From Epiperipatus broadwayi (taxonomy: Eukaryota; Onychophora; Udeonychophora; Euonychophora; Peripatidae), in the NCBI GenBank assembly GCA_028023455.1, contig JAQFVV010000017.1, positions 4,494,098 through 4,558,097 of the forward strand: a DNA stretch of 64,000 nucleotides, given 5' to 3'. The translations under genes were made by a program, and so were the position numbers. The notes beneath the pieces are model-generated. The model saw only the letters and a list, made by a program, of their open reading frames with translations. It was not told the origin of the DNA and made no database searches. Below, piece after piece: positions 47,160-60,029 of the stretch. Every line of letters starts with the position of its first letter. Positions within the stretch are counted from its first letter, which is position 1.

Positions 47160-48650
47160 AATCCAATGCAGAATGGCAAAATATATTCAATGTTTCTTTC
47201 TTAATACATGGATAAGATCTATTATGTTACAGAAATTTTTAAATCCATGATTTGCAATGATGTAAGAACATATCTTATATAGATCTAATAGAAGATTAGT
47301 ATGTCCTATTTCAGTAATACCTTCCTTTTTTTTTTACCATATCCCAGCTGTTTTCATTAACCATCTGGAATATCCTTAACAATAAAGTATTATGTGGAAA
47401 ACTTGGTAAATAATTTTTCTATTCCTTCAACTGCTTTTTAAAGAGCTACAATGATCAATTATTCTTCACAGATTTAAGTGCTTGTCTCAGTTCTTCAATA
47501 TGAATATGTGATACCAAATGTTGTAGTTATTGTACGGACTACTTTTTTTTTCTTCTATTTCTTATTAGTATATTTTTGATGTTTTGTTTGCTTTTAATAG
47601 CTTTATTGTTTTGTTTTTTCTATTGAATACTAAAATAACTTTCTTTCAAATACTCCAATGATGCTATATATTTTTAAGATTTTTCTTTCCTTCTTTAGTA
47701 TCGCATTTCGTAGTTAGATTTCCTTATAATATTATAACTATTTTCCAAACAATTTTACAGAATTTCACATATTATTCAATTATCCTAAATTGATCTTAAA
47801 TTATTTTCATATTCTTTCTTTCTTGCAAACATCGTCTTGATCTCTGCTTTTTTGTTTCCTTTACCTGTCATAGCTGTTTTTAATAATATTGATCTCATTC
47901 ATATTTGTATATTTTTTAATATTTTCAAGTTTTAGCTATTTTAGTGATGTATTTTTAAAGTTACGAATATCGACTATTATTATCGTTTTCCTTAATAGAT
48001 TTTCTCTAGTTTTGTATTAAAACATTGTACATTTCAATGAATAAGGATCACTTATGATAGAGAATATATTAAGCATATTACAATCTTGAAAAAATGTTTT
48101 GTTAATCGAAATATAAAATCCTGTTTTGTTGTTATTTAGATATTTTTATGGTTGGTTCCATTTTCAATTTCTCTCTGAAAAAAATCATAATGTAGAGTTC
48201 TTCTGTCCTAGAAATTTCACAAAACTATAATCTCTTTCATTTCTGATTCGATATCTACGACACTTTCATCTTTCAAATAATTTCCATTTGTTGGATGTTG
48301 GATCCATTCAATAACATTTTGTACATTTATATCAAAGTCACCCATTTCTTTATAAGTACAAAGAAGATATTGATTCAAAATTTGAATTATATACATTATA
48401 TATGTTCCAATAAATAAATAAGTTTGCAACTCTATACTACAAACTTCATAATGGTATTCTTGCACTTTTATTTATAACAAATCCAGTTTACCATTCATAT
48501 TTCCAATATTTCTGTCATTATAGTGATGAATACGTCCACTTTTCAAATCAATTATTTCCTATTTTTATTTATAGCATCACAAAGTCTATTATAATTCCCT
48601 TTAATATATGATAGTTTTTTCAATTCATACAATATTTCTTCAATTAAAAG
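47160..48650 (-). pseudogene. Old RTE-type LINE copy
   Basis: Matches to the RTE-like family are degraded but in the correct order on the minus strand. A piece of the endonuclease ('GDFDINVQNVIEW') lies near 48320, and a DNA stretch near 48030-48110 corresponds to the 'SDHRLVR' region. It closely resembles 53130-53220 in the other minus-strand copy ('aagcatattacaatcttgaa' compared with 'aagaatattacaatcttaaa'). The pre-RT 'RQALKSVKNN' (for 'RHAIKCMKKGK') lies near 47470. Stops occur throughout. It is probably the oldest RTE copy here. Confidence 0.55.
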
Positions 48651-48779
48651 TGGCAAACATATGTAGGTTGCCATTATAAAGTTATTACCAAATGACAGTC
48701 TAAGTCAGAAATCTAAGGTTTTTAATAAGCTTTGCCAGCAATCACAATCAGTTGCATTGATAAATTAATTTTATAACCC

Positions 48780-49040
48780 CCCAAAACCCAATGTCATAAC
48801 CTCCCACTATACATATTTCGTGCTGAACCAGCACTCATCAATTGGGCCAGATCATTATCGCCCCACATAGGTATAATCAGTGCTCAGTTTATATTAAGAA
48901 AGCACATCTTCCATACTTTAATGGACAGGCTTCAATCTTCTTCACACACAAACTCTTCAGCCATCCAAAGCTCTTGTTGATGCCAATATTACTCTCATAG
49001 CTATGTTGACTTTAAGTCACTCTGACTTCTCAGATATAGG
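48780..49040 (+). repeat. Dispersed repeat copy
   Basis: It contains 'catatttcgtgctgaaccag', 'cactcatca', 'tttaatggacaggcttcaat' and the distal 'atgttgac' region of the 38410-38800 copy, in the same order. It lacks the B-box end. Confidence 0.75.
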
Positions 49041-49129
49041 ACCTTAATATGTCCATTGGGCAGAATAAAGGCTGAATATGTAATATTTAAATACAAATAT
49101 CATGTTTATATTGAACTTAATGTAATTTA

Positions 49130-49690
49130 GAAGGGATTTAAACTCACACTTTCATGCTCTCTACAGCTATCCACTCTATTTTATATAATGAATACATCTG
49201 ACGCCATACATGAGAAAAAGATAAATGACCTCCAATATACATATTTCGTGCTGAACCAGCACTTATTAGTTGGTTCAGATTATCATCTCCCACACACATA
49301 TATATATATTCAGTGCACAATTTATATCTAGAAAGCAAATCTTCATACTTTAATGGACAGGCTTCAATCTTCTTCACTCTCCAACTCTTCAACCATTCAT
49401 ATCATTGAAAATCTGATGATACAAACTTTTTTTGTCCATTAAAGTATAAAGATTTGCTTTTTTAATATAAAGTGAACACTGATTATATATGTGTGTGTGT
49501 GTGTAGGAGTTGATGATCTAAACCAACTGATAAGTTATGATTTGGCACAAAATATATACATTGGAAATCATTTAACTTTTTCATATTATGTAGTCGTGTG
49601 TATCAGTTATATAAGATGGAGTGGATAGCTGTAGAGATCTTGAAAGTTTGAGTTCAAATCCCTTCTAAATTACATTAAGTTCAGTACAGA
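49130..49690. repeat. Two dispersed-repeat copies head to head (foldback)
   Basis: 49130-49430 is a copy in plus orientation and 49437-49690 a copy in minus orientation, so the locus is an inverted repeat with arms of about 260 bp and almost no loop. Paired landmarks are 'tttaatggac' with 'gtccattaaa', and 'gggatttaaactcac' with 'gagttcaaatccc'. A (GT)n run lies at about 49490-49503. The minus-strand copy shows the B-box-like end clearly at about 49650-49662. Confidence 0.75.
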
Positions 49691-49699
49691 CAACATACA

Positions 49700-50275
49700 G
49701 TATTTAAATATTCCATGAACATTCATAGATAGAATGGACATTGTAATCCATTTTGCTATATTTCCTTTTTTTAAGTTCAACCCATGTTCCTATTTTGATA
49801 AAGATTAAGTATTGATATTTATTATAAATTAATATTAATTCATTACCTATAGCATGACGTTACCTGATTATAGTTTTAAAAAATGTTAATAATATTATTT
49901 CCTATCTAATCCAACATTTCCCATCACCGATGAAACATAAGGTAAATAAAAAAACAAGTTTACATCTAAATAAATATTTGCAAAATTTTATTGCAGTATT
50001 ACACACAAAAAGTAACGATTATTGAATTAAATGAGTTTGATGCAGATATCCCTTTTCAATATATAAATATGTATTAATGAATTACTATATTAAAAATAAT
50101 AATAAAATTAAAATATAAATAAATTTGAATTAGATGTGATGTATGGATAATAAAATATATTTTTTAAATCACTGAAATAAACATTGATATTTAGTTGTGC
50201 TTATATATTGGACTATTCCCATAATCTAATATTAAGTATTGAATGCCTTTAGAAAAATTTAACTTTATTTAAATT
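49700..50275. other. A+T-rich stretch, no gene
   Basis: No motif recognised. Confidence 0.5.
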
Positions 50276-50279
50276 TTTC

Positions 50280-50480
50280 AATTACATTCAATTGATAGTA
50301 ATAGCACACAGGTTAGTGTACGCAAGTTTTGCGAGGTATTAGTCTCCTCTCTTCTTCAGATGTTGCCGGCTTGATAAGTGGCAGAGTACTATCACCTGAA
50401 GAAGAGAATAATACCAGTCAAAACTTGTGTATGCTAATCATACTGATATGATTTACAATTAAACTTAATGATTTTTTAAA
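50280..50480. repeat. Foldback element of about 200 bp
   Basis: The arm at about 50310-50362 ('caagttttgcgaggtatta', 'ctcttcttcag') pairs with the arm at about 50396-50447 ('ctgaagaagag', 'aataccagtcaaaacttg') around a loop of about 33 bp containing 'gccggcttgataagtggc'. Weaker inverted similarity extends outward. It is hairpin MITE-like; no target duplication was defined. Confidence 0.6.
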
Positions 50481-50699
50481 AACAACCATGGAATTTGCAT
50501 TATAATGGTGTAATCATAATAAAATGTTTATTGCACATTAATCGACTACTTCTTTAGTATCATAACTTAGCAGCAATCTTTGTGGAATAAGGCTCTACGC
50601 TCATTGTCAAAACACATTGAAAAATCACATTAATCATTTAACAATTTCTGGATTTCAACTTAATAACTGCTATGATACAAATTTTCTATAGGAGACAAA

Positions 50700-52035
50700 G
50701 AATGTTTTAGAATCTATGAAACAATATTATAGGATTGGAAATCACTTGAAAGATGAAATGCCAGTGGATAAATCAGAAATAAAATACAAGTAGATACATA
50801 GTTGAAAATAAGAATAAGACTTTTACTAATTCTCTGATCAAAAGAGGATTACTTTTTAAATCTTGGTCAAAAATTTTGTCAGAGGAACTTACACCAACTT
50901 TTCTTTTGTGAATTGATATTTTGTATACATCAATTCTTTCTAAAATGAATTATATAATCTCCAGTTATCACAACATCAAAATTAAACCGTTTTTTATCTA
51001 GCCATTATGTTCAAGCTCTATGCTTTATGATTTGACATATCACTCAAACATTTTAAGCGGTTTGTCAAGATATTCATTAGAACTGTGTTTGGTTGAACTA
51101 ATACTTCTATAAGTTCATTCATAAAGAAAATGGTGGGAGTTTCATTTTTGAAATTTTGTCATTCCATAACATAAGCTTGTATTTAAAGAACAAGATTTTT
51201 TTTCACTAATATCAATCAACTGTTGTATTATTTCCATATTTTGTATCGCAATTCATTTTGATGAAATGTAGAAAAGGTCTCAATAAGAGATGTAAGCTGA
51301 GTTGATAATTAAACAATTATAAATATAGTTGTTTGTTTCAATTTCATTTAGATTGATTATTATATTAAGTATATATCTATAACAACATTGTGAACAAATA
51401 ATTTTTATATTGGATATTTGACCATTGTATATATATAATTAAGAAGTATGAGTTTTAAAACAAGGCTTTATCAGCAAACCTTTTGGCTAATAAACATAGT
51501 CTTTTGTTTCAAAGTCAATGATCTTCCATACAAAGTGTCATCAAAAAAAGAAAGTATTTTCGCTCACAAAAATAAATGATTTTTCCTAAGTCTGGCATTC
51601 AAATTTAATTTTGAAACACAGAATTCAAAATAAGTATGAATATAACATTCAAGATATAATGAAGTTGTTGAACTGAAGCCAAATTGTATGACATTATTGG
51701 CCAAACTTTCTTGGTTCAAAACATAACGTATGATAAGAACTGTGGGTTTACGCCTACATTTCTTCAGAATCCACCTACATTCTCCATGAATAAGAGAACA
51801 CTTCCATCTATGTAGTAACATATAATTAGTTCACTCAAGCTCATGCATTGAGAAGAACTGACATTAAGTCATAAAATTCTGAATTCTTTGTAGTGATTGT
51901 TAATGATTCCCACACATAAAAGAAATTCCTCCACAATTTCTGCCAAGAAGTTAATCGTAAAGTTTTCAACATTAACAGATTTATTAACTGGAGAAAAAAT
52001 TTCTCAGCCTTATTGAACACAAAAATAAGTACTCT
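50700..52035 (-). pseudogene. hAT transposase remnant (ZBED5/SCAND3-like)
   Basis: On the minus strand, pieces of the hAT catalytic region occur in order. 'YYIDGSVLLF' at about 51830 corresponds to the 'CTDGA-SM' motif that holds a catalytic Asp. A 'NQESLANNVIQF' piece, like 'HRESLA-K', follows near 51710. 'FKYKLMLWNDKISKMKLPPF', near 51180-51120, is like the 'FKQKL-LWK--IE-GN---FP' segment of ZBED5/SCAND3-type hATs. Many stops and frame changes are present. The remnant seems to begin where the adjacent RTE copy breaks off (about 52035), so one may have inserted into the other. No terminal repeats were identified. Confidence 0.55.
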
Positions 52036-52039
52036 GAAA

Positions 52040-53860
52040 ATTATATATATATACTTCTTCCAAATATGACAACAATCTGGATCTATAACACGATTGTCCA
52101 AAGCTTTAATCACTATGGATACATTTACAGAATCAAATGCATTTTCATAATCTACAAATCCAAAGCATTATGACAACTTAATATTGATTGGCCCTTTCTA
52201 TAATTTCTCTTAATATGTGAATATGATACAATGTGCTAAAGTGCTTTTAAATCCAGTGTATTCTTTAGATCGATTTGACTCCAAAGTTTGCTATAAACAA
52301 GTTGTAATTGTCTTGGTATATAGAACTTAGAAAAAACTGATACATTTGTAATTCCTAATATCTTCTTTATTCCTTTTCTTAAATATCAATATTAGTACTT
52401 CCTTTTTGTGGGTTTCATTTTTATCATTTAGACATTTGGTATATAATTTTGCCAACAATTTTTCTATTTCTTCACTTGCTTTTTTTAAGATGTCAATAAT
52501 AATTCTTGAAACTCTCCCCTTCCTTATAGATTTAATTGCATGTCTCAACTATTCATTTATAATGCTTGGCAATTCAGAAGCTGAAATAATTGTAGTAGTA
52601 ATTTAGTTTTCTTGTTCATTACTATGTATTTCTTTCTAAAAAATTTCCACACAATTCACAATATTGTCCCTCTTTTAATTATGGTTCCATCTTTTCTTCT
52701 TATTGTTGAAATAACTTTTCTTCCAACACTAGATGTTGTTTTACACTTCTAAAACTTTTATTAACTTCTATAGCTTTCCTTGCCAATTTACAATTTTTTA
52801 TTTTCATTCATCATTATTATCTCTTTTTAGTATCATTTTTCAGAACTTCAGATATTCAATTCTTCATAATGGATCATTTTAAAATATTTTCATATTCATT
52901 CTTTTCTTTATTCTCATTTCAGTTTCTGTATCAGTTATCTTTGTGGCAGTTCTTAGTAGAATATCATTATCTTACTTATTTATCTCAGTTAGGTTTGAAT
53001 CATTTTCAAAGGCTATAAGTACTTTTAAATGATTAGCAAGTTCTAATTTAAATTTGTTGGGATGTTTTTAAAGATTCAATGGTATCTTTTTAAATAATTT
53101 TCATCTCTCTAGTTTTGTATTAATATGTATTTTATAATTGACTAATCAATGATCACTTCGTAAGTTGAATCTATTAAGAATATTACAATCTTAAAAATAT
53201 ATTTTCTATTAGTCACAATATAACTCAATTCTGCTGTATCTTCATTTAGACGTTTCCTTATCTATTTAGCATTTTTCTCAATTAAAAAATTAATAATATC
53301 AAATTTTTATTTTCCTGTAAATTTGACAAGTTTGTGTTCTTTCTCATTTCTGTCTCCATAGCCAAATTTACCTGTATTATATTCATCTGTCAATTGTTTT
53401 CCATTTCTAGCATTAAAATCTCCCATGGCAATTTTAAAATATTTGCTATGATCAAAAGCATTTTGTACATTTATATAAAAATCCATAACTTCTTCATTAC
53501 AATAAGAATGTGAAAGCATAAACTTAAATTATTTATATTTGACATCAACCATTAAATTGAATAATTAATATTTGAACTCTGTCTAATATATCATCAATCT
53601 TCAAAATATTATTCTTCCATTTTTTATTTATAATAAATCCCATTCACTAAGTGCTTCTATATTATCCATGCCTTTACAGTAAAGTGCATATCTGCTTTCA
53701 AATCATTTGTCTCTTCCTTTTCTTCTAAGTTCCCAAAGTATAACATATGCCCCATTTAATACTAGAGGATTTATTCCAATTCATGTAATCTTTGTTCTTT
53801 TGAAAATGATCTGAAGTTGTAGATAGGTAAATAAAAAGATTATTATCGAATAATAGCCTG
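52040..53860 (-). pseudogene. RTE-type LINE copy with endonuclease and partial RT
   Basis: Reading downward on the minus strand, endonuclease motifs appear: 'LEEKEETNDLK' near 53730, 'INKKWKNNILKIDDI' near 53620, and 'YCNEEVMDFYINVQNAF' with 'AMGDFNARNGK' at about 53500-53400. The 'SDHRLVR' region near 53150 and the 'IEVNKSF' linker near 52780 follow, then RT entry 'MRHAIKSIRKG' and 'LYTKCLND' at 52548-52430. 'VIKALDNRVIDPDCCHI' near 52100 follows a degraded 'YENAFDSV'. It keeps more of the 5' end than the 31908 copy but many more lesions. It stops at a hAT remnant before the catalytic FADD box. Confidence 0.7.
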
Positions 53861-53864
53861 GATC

Positions 53865-54935
53865 TGCATTCTTAACATTTTCTTCCTTTGGCCGCCAAAT
53901 CCTGCCCTGACATGACTTTTCAGCCTCTTGGAAAAAAGAGTCACAATTTAGTTTAGTCCGTCATGATTATAAATATTTAAAAAATAATCATTCTGCACAT
54001 CAGAAAAACTCAACTGATATTTCAATTAAAAACTATCAGACAAGTGAGAAAAAACATGGAGCTTATTTGTATTAAAATCAGAGGTTAAAAAACTAATAAA
54101 TTCACCATGTTGACTTATCATAAATAATCCCATAGTAATAATAATAATAGTTGCAATGAAGAGACTCATTTCAGATAATAGCAAACTCCTTTCTGCCCAC
54201 TGGAAAAATTATTTCCAATGATTAACAACCCAGTCCAGTCTTATCTTTATTTTTTTTTCGCAGAATGACATAAAGACTGAACAAAATGGTACATTTCCAT
54301 ATACTGTGCATTCTATTCCTTTTATTTTCAAAAAAAAAAAAAAATAGCTACTTTCAATCGAATTAAGATGAACTGTGATTATATGACAATTCTTTTTATT
54401 TTCTTTAATGGTTTATTCGACAACATTTGAAAATATTACACACATTAATGAAAGTATTCAATTATTCCAACTCAATTAATGCAAATTTTAAAATGTCAGA
54501 TTTGTATGTAAGTTATATGCAATAATAAACTATTTAAATAAAGTCAATTGTATTTGAAACCTACAAACAGTTATTCTTCTATCATATATCGTTTAGTGAT
54601 AGAGCAAGCACTTACAATAACAATGCAAAATTATGGGCTTGAGAAGCTCCTCTAAATAAATTGACATTTATTCTAGTAGAGAATATAAAAAGATCAAAAT
54701 CCCAACATGTGATTGGAAAGAAGTACATAATATAGTGCTAAAAACATGAAAATTTACAAGTTCTTTTTTTTTAAAGGTAGCCATTACCTCACATCACAAA
54801 TTATTGTAACAATGCACTAAAAGCAACATATGCGCTTGAAAAATGGTATTTGGAACAAATGGAAGTAATATTTTAATCATCTTTTGAATAAAGATACAAA
54901 AATTAAGATTTTATTCAATTCATCTATTCCTTTAG
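53865..54935. other. A+T-rich stretch, no gene
   Basis: No recognisable domain is seen. An A run lies at about 54331-54344. Confidence 0.5.
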
Positions 54936-54939
54936 ATTT

Positions 54940-57100
54940 CAACAAAGATATCTAAATGGAGTCTAAACGGCTTTTTCTAATCATGAAAATGGAAAAGCAG
55001 CAGCTCTTGACGAGATACCGGGAAAAGTTGAATATGGTGGTATTGTGGTAGCTTAAAAATATTGGAATTTTATATGGACTCATAAAGTTGTGCCACCTAA
55101 TCTTAGACTTTAAAAATAAACAGACAAGACAGTATAGAGTAATTGTATCCACTACAGAAAAGGTACTTTGAAGGAATTTGTCAAGTAAATTGTTTCCCAT
55201 TACAGAGGAATGGTAGGCATGATTCTTATTGCCAAACAAATGCAAGAAAAATGTTGGAAACAAAAAATGATTCATATATATATAGTGCTTACAATGATAT
55301 ACTCACAATGTTTGATTCGATCAATCAAACAGGTTTATGGCATTGGTTTAAATTAGTTAATTGTCTACCAAAGTTTATTTTTATTATACAGCTTTGGAAT
55401 GATGGAATGAGATGTTGTTTTATTTCTACAGATAAAAATCTGAAGCATTTAAAATAAAAACTGGTGTTAAATAAGGCCGTGTATTTGCTTCAACATTGTT
55501 TTCAACTTTTATGACAGCAGATGTCTTAATGAATCATAAATCAAGATGCAATGTAGGTCTGAGGGTGGAATTTTTAATTTGAATCAATAAAAAGCAAAAC
55601 ACTTGATCTTCTTGGATTTTTGATATGCTGATGTTTGTTCTATTTTTAGTAGTTCAAAAGATGTTCCAGAATATAATTAATGTTTTAAGTGCACCGATAC
55701 ATTTTATTTTAATAATTTTCAAAAGCTCAAATTCTTTAAGTAATGGAAGAAAAATTCTCACAATTTTTGGCTTACATTGTTATCACTTGAGAATGTAAGC
55801 AACTTTAATTATCTTAATAGCTTTATAATTGCAAAGTTGGATATAAATGTTGAGATGCAGTACAAATGCCGATGTGCTGCTTCCATTTTTAATGATCTAA
55901 AAGAGAGTATTTATTGCAGAGAGAAAACTACTGCAATAATATTAGCTATATAGAGAGCTGTTACTTTACGTAATTTATTGTATGGAAGTGAAATCTAAAC
56001 ATTCTATCAATATAAAATAACGGCATTAGAAAAGTTGAAAGAATATTTTGTAAAATTTTAAAAATAAAATGGTAAGATCATAAGACATATCAATATGTTC
56101 TTCAACTTTCTGGATATGAGACTGCAGAATCCATGATGAATAGAACAATACAAGACTTCCCAAAAGAGTGTTTAATAGTGAACATAGGCATGGTTTTTCT
56201 GGAAGATGTAAACCCTGATATACTATAAGGATTATGCCATTTCCAACCTTCTTATGTCATTTCCAACCTTCTTATACACTTAATAATACTATTTTTTTTT
56301 TACACCAAAACTTTACTCTTACACTTTCAACTGTCCTACAGTCGTCATCAGAGTTATAATATCCAAATATATAATCATACAATTAATACATTTTATACAC
56401 ATATTTATATACATAATCAAAAACATACATCTTAACCTGACCATTATAAATAATCATTTTCTATTTTATTATTCTACTTTTAATTAATTTTATTTTTTTA
56501 TTTATATTATTTTATTATTAAATTATTCTAAAGCTATTATAATTTTAAAACTGTAATCTTTAAACTCTACAACTTAACCTATCATTTTATTATCTTCTTT
56601 TTACTTATATTTTCTTAATTCAAAATTGTAAGATTAAAGTTTTAGTGTAAAAAATAGTATTGTTAAGTGCATAGGAAGGTTAAAAATGGTATGATAGGTA
56701 AATATAGAAATCAATACATAATGAAAGAAGAAAGAAAAAGAAAATTGTATTACTGTAAGGATTACCTCAAAGATATTTTAGTGAAGTGAAATGTTAATTG
56801 TTTTCATTGAGAACTTATGGCGGAAAATAGAATGCATTACCAATTAAATATGGCATTGAAGTACTTTGTAAAAAGTTCTCTGCAAAAGAAATTATAAGAA
56901 ATAGTATGCGAAATTTCAAATAAACAGAAAAATGAACTAACATGTTTTATAAATGAACATATTTGTAATTCAAAGTGTTTTAAATATTCATATCAAGATT
57001 CATGTTGAATCTTTTTTTTTTTCTCATGGAGTTGGAATGGCTACCTTTGTTTTTGAATGGTCCCTGCTATTACTTCTGATGTTGGTAATTCATTACAAAA
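54940..57100 (+). pseudogene. Decayed LINE reverse transcriptase, interrupted
   Basis: The order of an animal endonuclease/RT LINE is clear despite lesions: 'NGKAAALDEIPGKVEYGGIV' near 54980, 'YRGM' and 'KQMQEKCW' near 55200-55260, 'YIYSAYNDILTMFDSINQTG' (the 'AYIDLTKAFDSVNR' box) at 55275-55335, and 'WNDGM' near 55395. C-terminal pieces 'KWYDHKTYQYVL'-like near 56080 and 'YYCKDYLKDIL' near 56750 follow. A 516-bp insertion (56235-56750) separates the last two. A Cys/His-rich end is degraded near 56960-57060. The catalytic FADD box is not intact. The C-terminal layout is like that of the minus-strand remnant at 63080-63950. Confidence 0.7.
56235..56750. mobile_element. Inverted-repeat insertion inside a LINE
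   Basis: Inside this interval, 56258-56335 ('aaccttcttatacacttaa', 'tttacaccaaaactttac') pairs with 56615-56690 ('taaagttttagtgtaaa', 'ttaagtgcataggaaggtt'), giving terminal inverted repeats of about 75 bp. A short left-hand duplication ('catttccaaccttctta') precedes it. Imperfect 14-bp repeats tactataaggatta (56221-56234) and tactgtaaggatta (56751-56764) lie outside and encode the LINE residues 'YKDY' on both sides. They may be the target duplication, or the LINE may contain one copy by chance. Confidence 0.65.
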
Positions 57101-57109
57101 TCTCTCAGA

Positions 57110-58610
57110 TCTTATGAGATCCTAATATCAACCATGATCTGTAATATATTTTAAAAACCTGCCAGGAATCAAAAGATCTATTTCTGTTTTTAGTTAAGAG
57201 AAAACTCCTATTTGATATTTCTTAACACACATAAAATTAAATTTAAAAACAAGTAACATTAAAACTAAAATATTTATTTTGAATGGTTATCTATCCTATG
57301 ACCCTGAAATATGCTGCTAATCTATGTTTTTATGTAACTTCAATTAAGATTCATAAATAAATTGTACTAAGGGTTTGGCAAACTACAACAGACAATGGGC
57401 AAGACTTATCACTTCATAAGAATATCCTAAGAGCCTTATCTCAATCAGTCTTGATGTAGAAAACTTAACATATATACTTTATCATTTTGTGACATTCAGT
57501 TCTAATACTTTCAAAATATGCAGTTTATAGCTTTATTTTATTTTATTTGCTAATACACACAAACAGGGATAAATTGATACGCACTAATTCCTAGAAGTCA
57601 AAGAAAGCAGACCAATCATTCTTTTCAAACAGTTTACTTTAAGATAATGAAACACACCTGGACTTCCTATAGCCTCTAAGACATAAAAATAACATTTAAA
57701 AATATTAAGTATACTACACTGTGATCAAATCAATTCTAGTTTCTTGAACTTGAAAGATTTGAAGAGATTTTAGTGGTTATATAAATAAATAAATCAAACT
57801 ATGACCAACCACAAAAAAAAAAGGGGGGGGGATAAAGATTTTCACTAATAATCTAGTAATTTGTAAAATAATTAATAATAATAAAAACTATTAATAATGA
57901 AAGTTTTGAATTAATGTTTTATATATGGAACTTGATTACAGTTCGTTTATTATTCACAGCACATCACATTAAACTAGTGAATAACCTTTCAAGTCAAACT
58001 ACTAATATTATTATTATTATTATTATTTTAAAAAAAAGCTTGTCAAATGGATACCCCCTAATCTTGAGACTAAAAAATAAATAAATTAACATTAGCATCT
58101 CATTTTTAATTCTTAACTTGAGAATATTCGGCTTCATTCAACTTTATGCTAAATAAAAAGAAACAGGGTGTGAGGATTTCAAAAGTTGACAGATTGTAAC
58201 CCAAGCGGTGATATTATCAGAACTCTTCAAATGTCATTTCAGTTAATGATAATGAGGATACAAAATGAAATAAAGTTTCATGTAACCTTGAATGAATAAA
58301 TGACATAGTAGGACTCCTTAATACATTTTTTAAAAAAAGGATAACTCTCCATAACTGATCCTAATAAGAAAAAAAAAGAAGTCCAAATCTATAAACAATC
58401 AAGCAATTAAAAAAAAGAAAAGAAAACAGAGCTAGTAATAATATAAATAATAATCATATCTTTAGTATTCTCAAGTTTCAATTAAGATAATTCTAAAAGA
58501 AGAATAAAAATTAATTCCGTAAAAATACTGAATTAACTCATTTATTCGCTTAATATTTCAGTATTATATATATATTCCTATGATTTTTAATCACTTGATA
58601 TGAATTAAAA
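57110..58610. other. A+T-rich stretch, no gene
   Basis: Simple runs only: a G run at about 57823-57830 and a short (ATT)n at about 58005-58026. No coding similarity is seen. Confidence 0.5.
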
Positions 58611-58619
58611 GGATTTAAC

Positions 58620-59130
58620 AAATACTTTGATGGGAGCGCTTTTAGTAGAAATAACTTAATATTAAAAGAAAATATGCCTATGAATTTGAAAAAGTTTTTA
58701 GTAAATGTGTTTTACCAGTTTTTATTTATGGATCTAAGACTTGGACACTTAAAAGAAGAACAATAGACACTTCAGACCATTCAGTGAAATATAAAGATGA
58801 TGTTATGAGTAACAAGAAGAGATCAAAAATAAAATACATGGGTGAGAGAACGAACAGGTGTTACTGACATCACTAAAACAATTGAGACTGAAGTTGTGTT
58901 GGATATATTGCTAGAAGAGATAGCAATAGATGAACAGTTGAATTCTTAAATTGGATTCCAAAAGATTGTAAAAGACCTAGAACGTGACCACATGTAAGAT
59001 GGATAGATGAAATAAGGAAATATACTGGAGTGGTGTGAAGAAGAGAAGTTAAAGATCGGAGAAGATGGATTGAACTTGGTGAGACACTCATCCAGCAGTG
59101 GATCGATAAGGGTTGAAAAGTATGATGCTG
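58620..59130 (+). pseudogene. RTE-type LINE, 3' fragment
   Basis: DNA-level similarity to the 31908-34081 copy is obvious in 'aaagaaaatatgccta' (58668) and 'ggatctaagacttggacac' (58731), and the protein pieces 'FSRNNLILKENMPMNLKK' and 'TGVTDITKTIE' match. Several small deletions scramble the frame. It ends with 'gatggattgaacttggtgag' and the usual position for the stop near 59115. Truncated at its 5' end. Confidence 0.75.
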
Positions 59131-59477
59131 ACGATATTTCTATAAAATATCAAAAAACTGATTTGAATATGAAATCTCACCAAATTTTTTCTCTTATTTT
59201 AAATCGAATAGAATTCTACTACAATTTTTATATACAAAAAAATTCCATAAATAAATAAAGATTATACATAATTATAGAATTTTCACTTTATTTTTCAAAA
59301 CTATATTTGTAATCTAATGAAAAAATATAATATGATAAAAAATATTTTTTGGTTATTTTTTTATATTCATTACAGGCATGTATCTATGCAAAAATAAATC
59401 GAAAAACAAATCGTAAAGAACATGTTTTGTACATTCTTATTTATTTTTGAATTAATTCAGTTTTTCAGTAACAGACA

Positions 59478-59645
59478 TTGATAATTATCACATTACAATA
59501 CAATAACCCATTTTCAATAGAAATTAATCTTTCTCAGCTCATTTTGTTCTCTGCAAATGTCTTCATTTTTAATCTTGAAAATGTTTCTTCAATACTAGCT
59601 GTTGTACAAAGAATTACAGAGATTTATCACATCATCAAATGTTCA
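59478..59645 (-). pseudogene. hAT transposase C-terminal dimerisation fragment
   Basis: On the minus strand the frame reads 'SIEETFSRLKMKTFAENKMS', a stop, then 'ERLISIENG'. This matches the conserved 'ASVERSFS-LK-IK---RS-M--ERL--L' dimerisation block at the end of hAT transposases. The remaining protein is not recognisable upstream, except possibly weakly at 59650-59900. Confidence 0.6.
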
Positions 59646-60029
59646 AATAACAATATGATAAACTTGGAATTTGGATTTCAGTATTAATGCCATAAAAACT
59701 ATCATATATCCAGTTGCTCACGATATATGACTTAAAAAGAAACCCAAGAGATATGATGAACACTAGCTTCATTCATTAGATCAAACTAAAATCCAGGGAT
59801 CTTCAGATTTAAATGAATCAGCTGCTACTTTGTTAACCATAGCAGAGCAACAGTAAATGTTATAAGTGTTTGGGCAGCAGCTAACATTGCTCAGAGAAAG
59901 AGAGAAAATGTATTATTTCATACCCGTATAATATATGCAATGTCAGTACTTTATTATTTTATAGCACAAAACAAGCAAAAATTGTATCTACAAATATTGA
60001 TGTCTGAAATATATATTTTGTATTATGAT

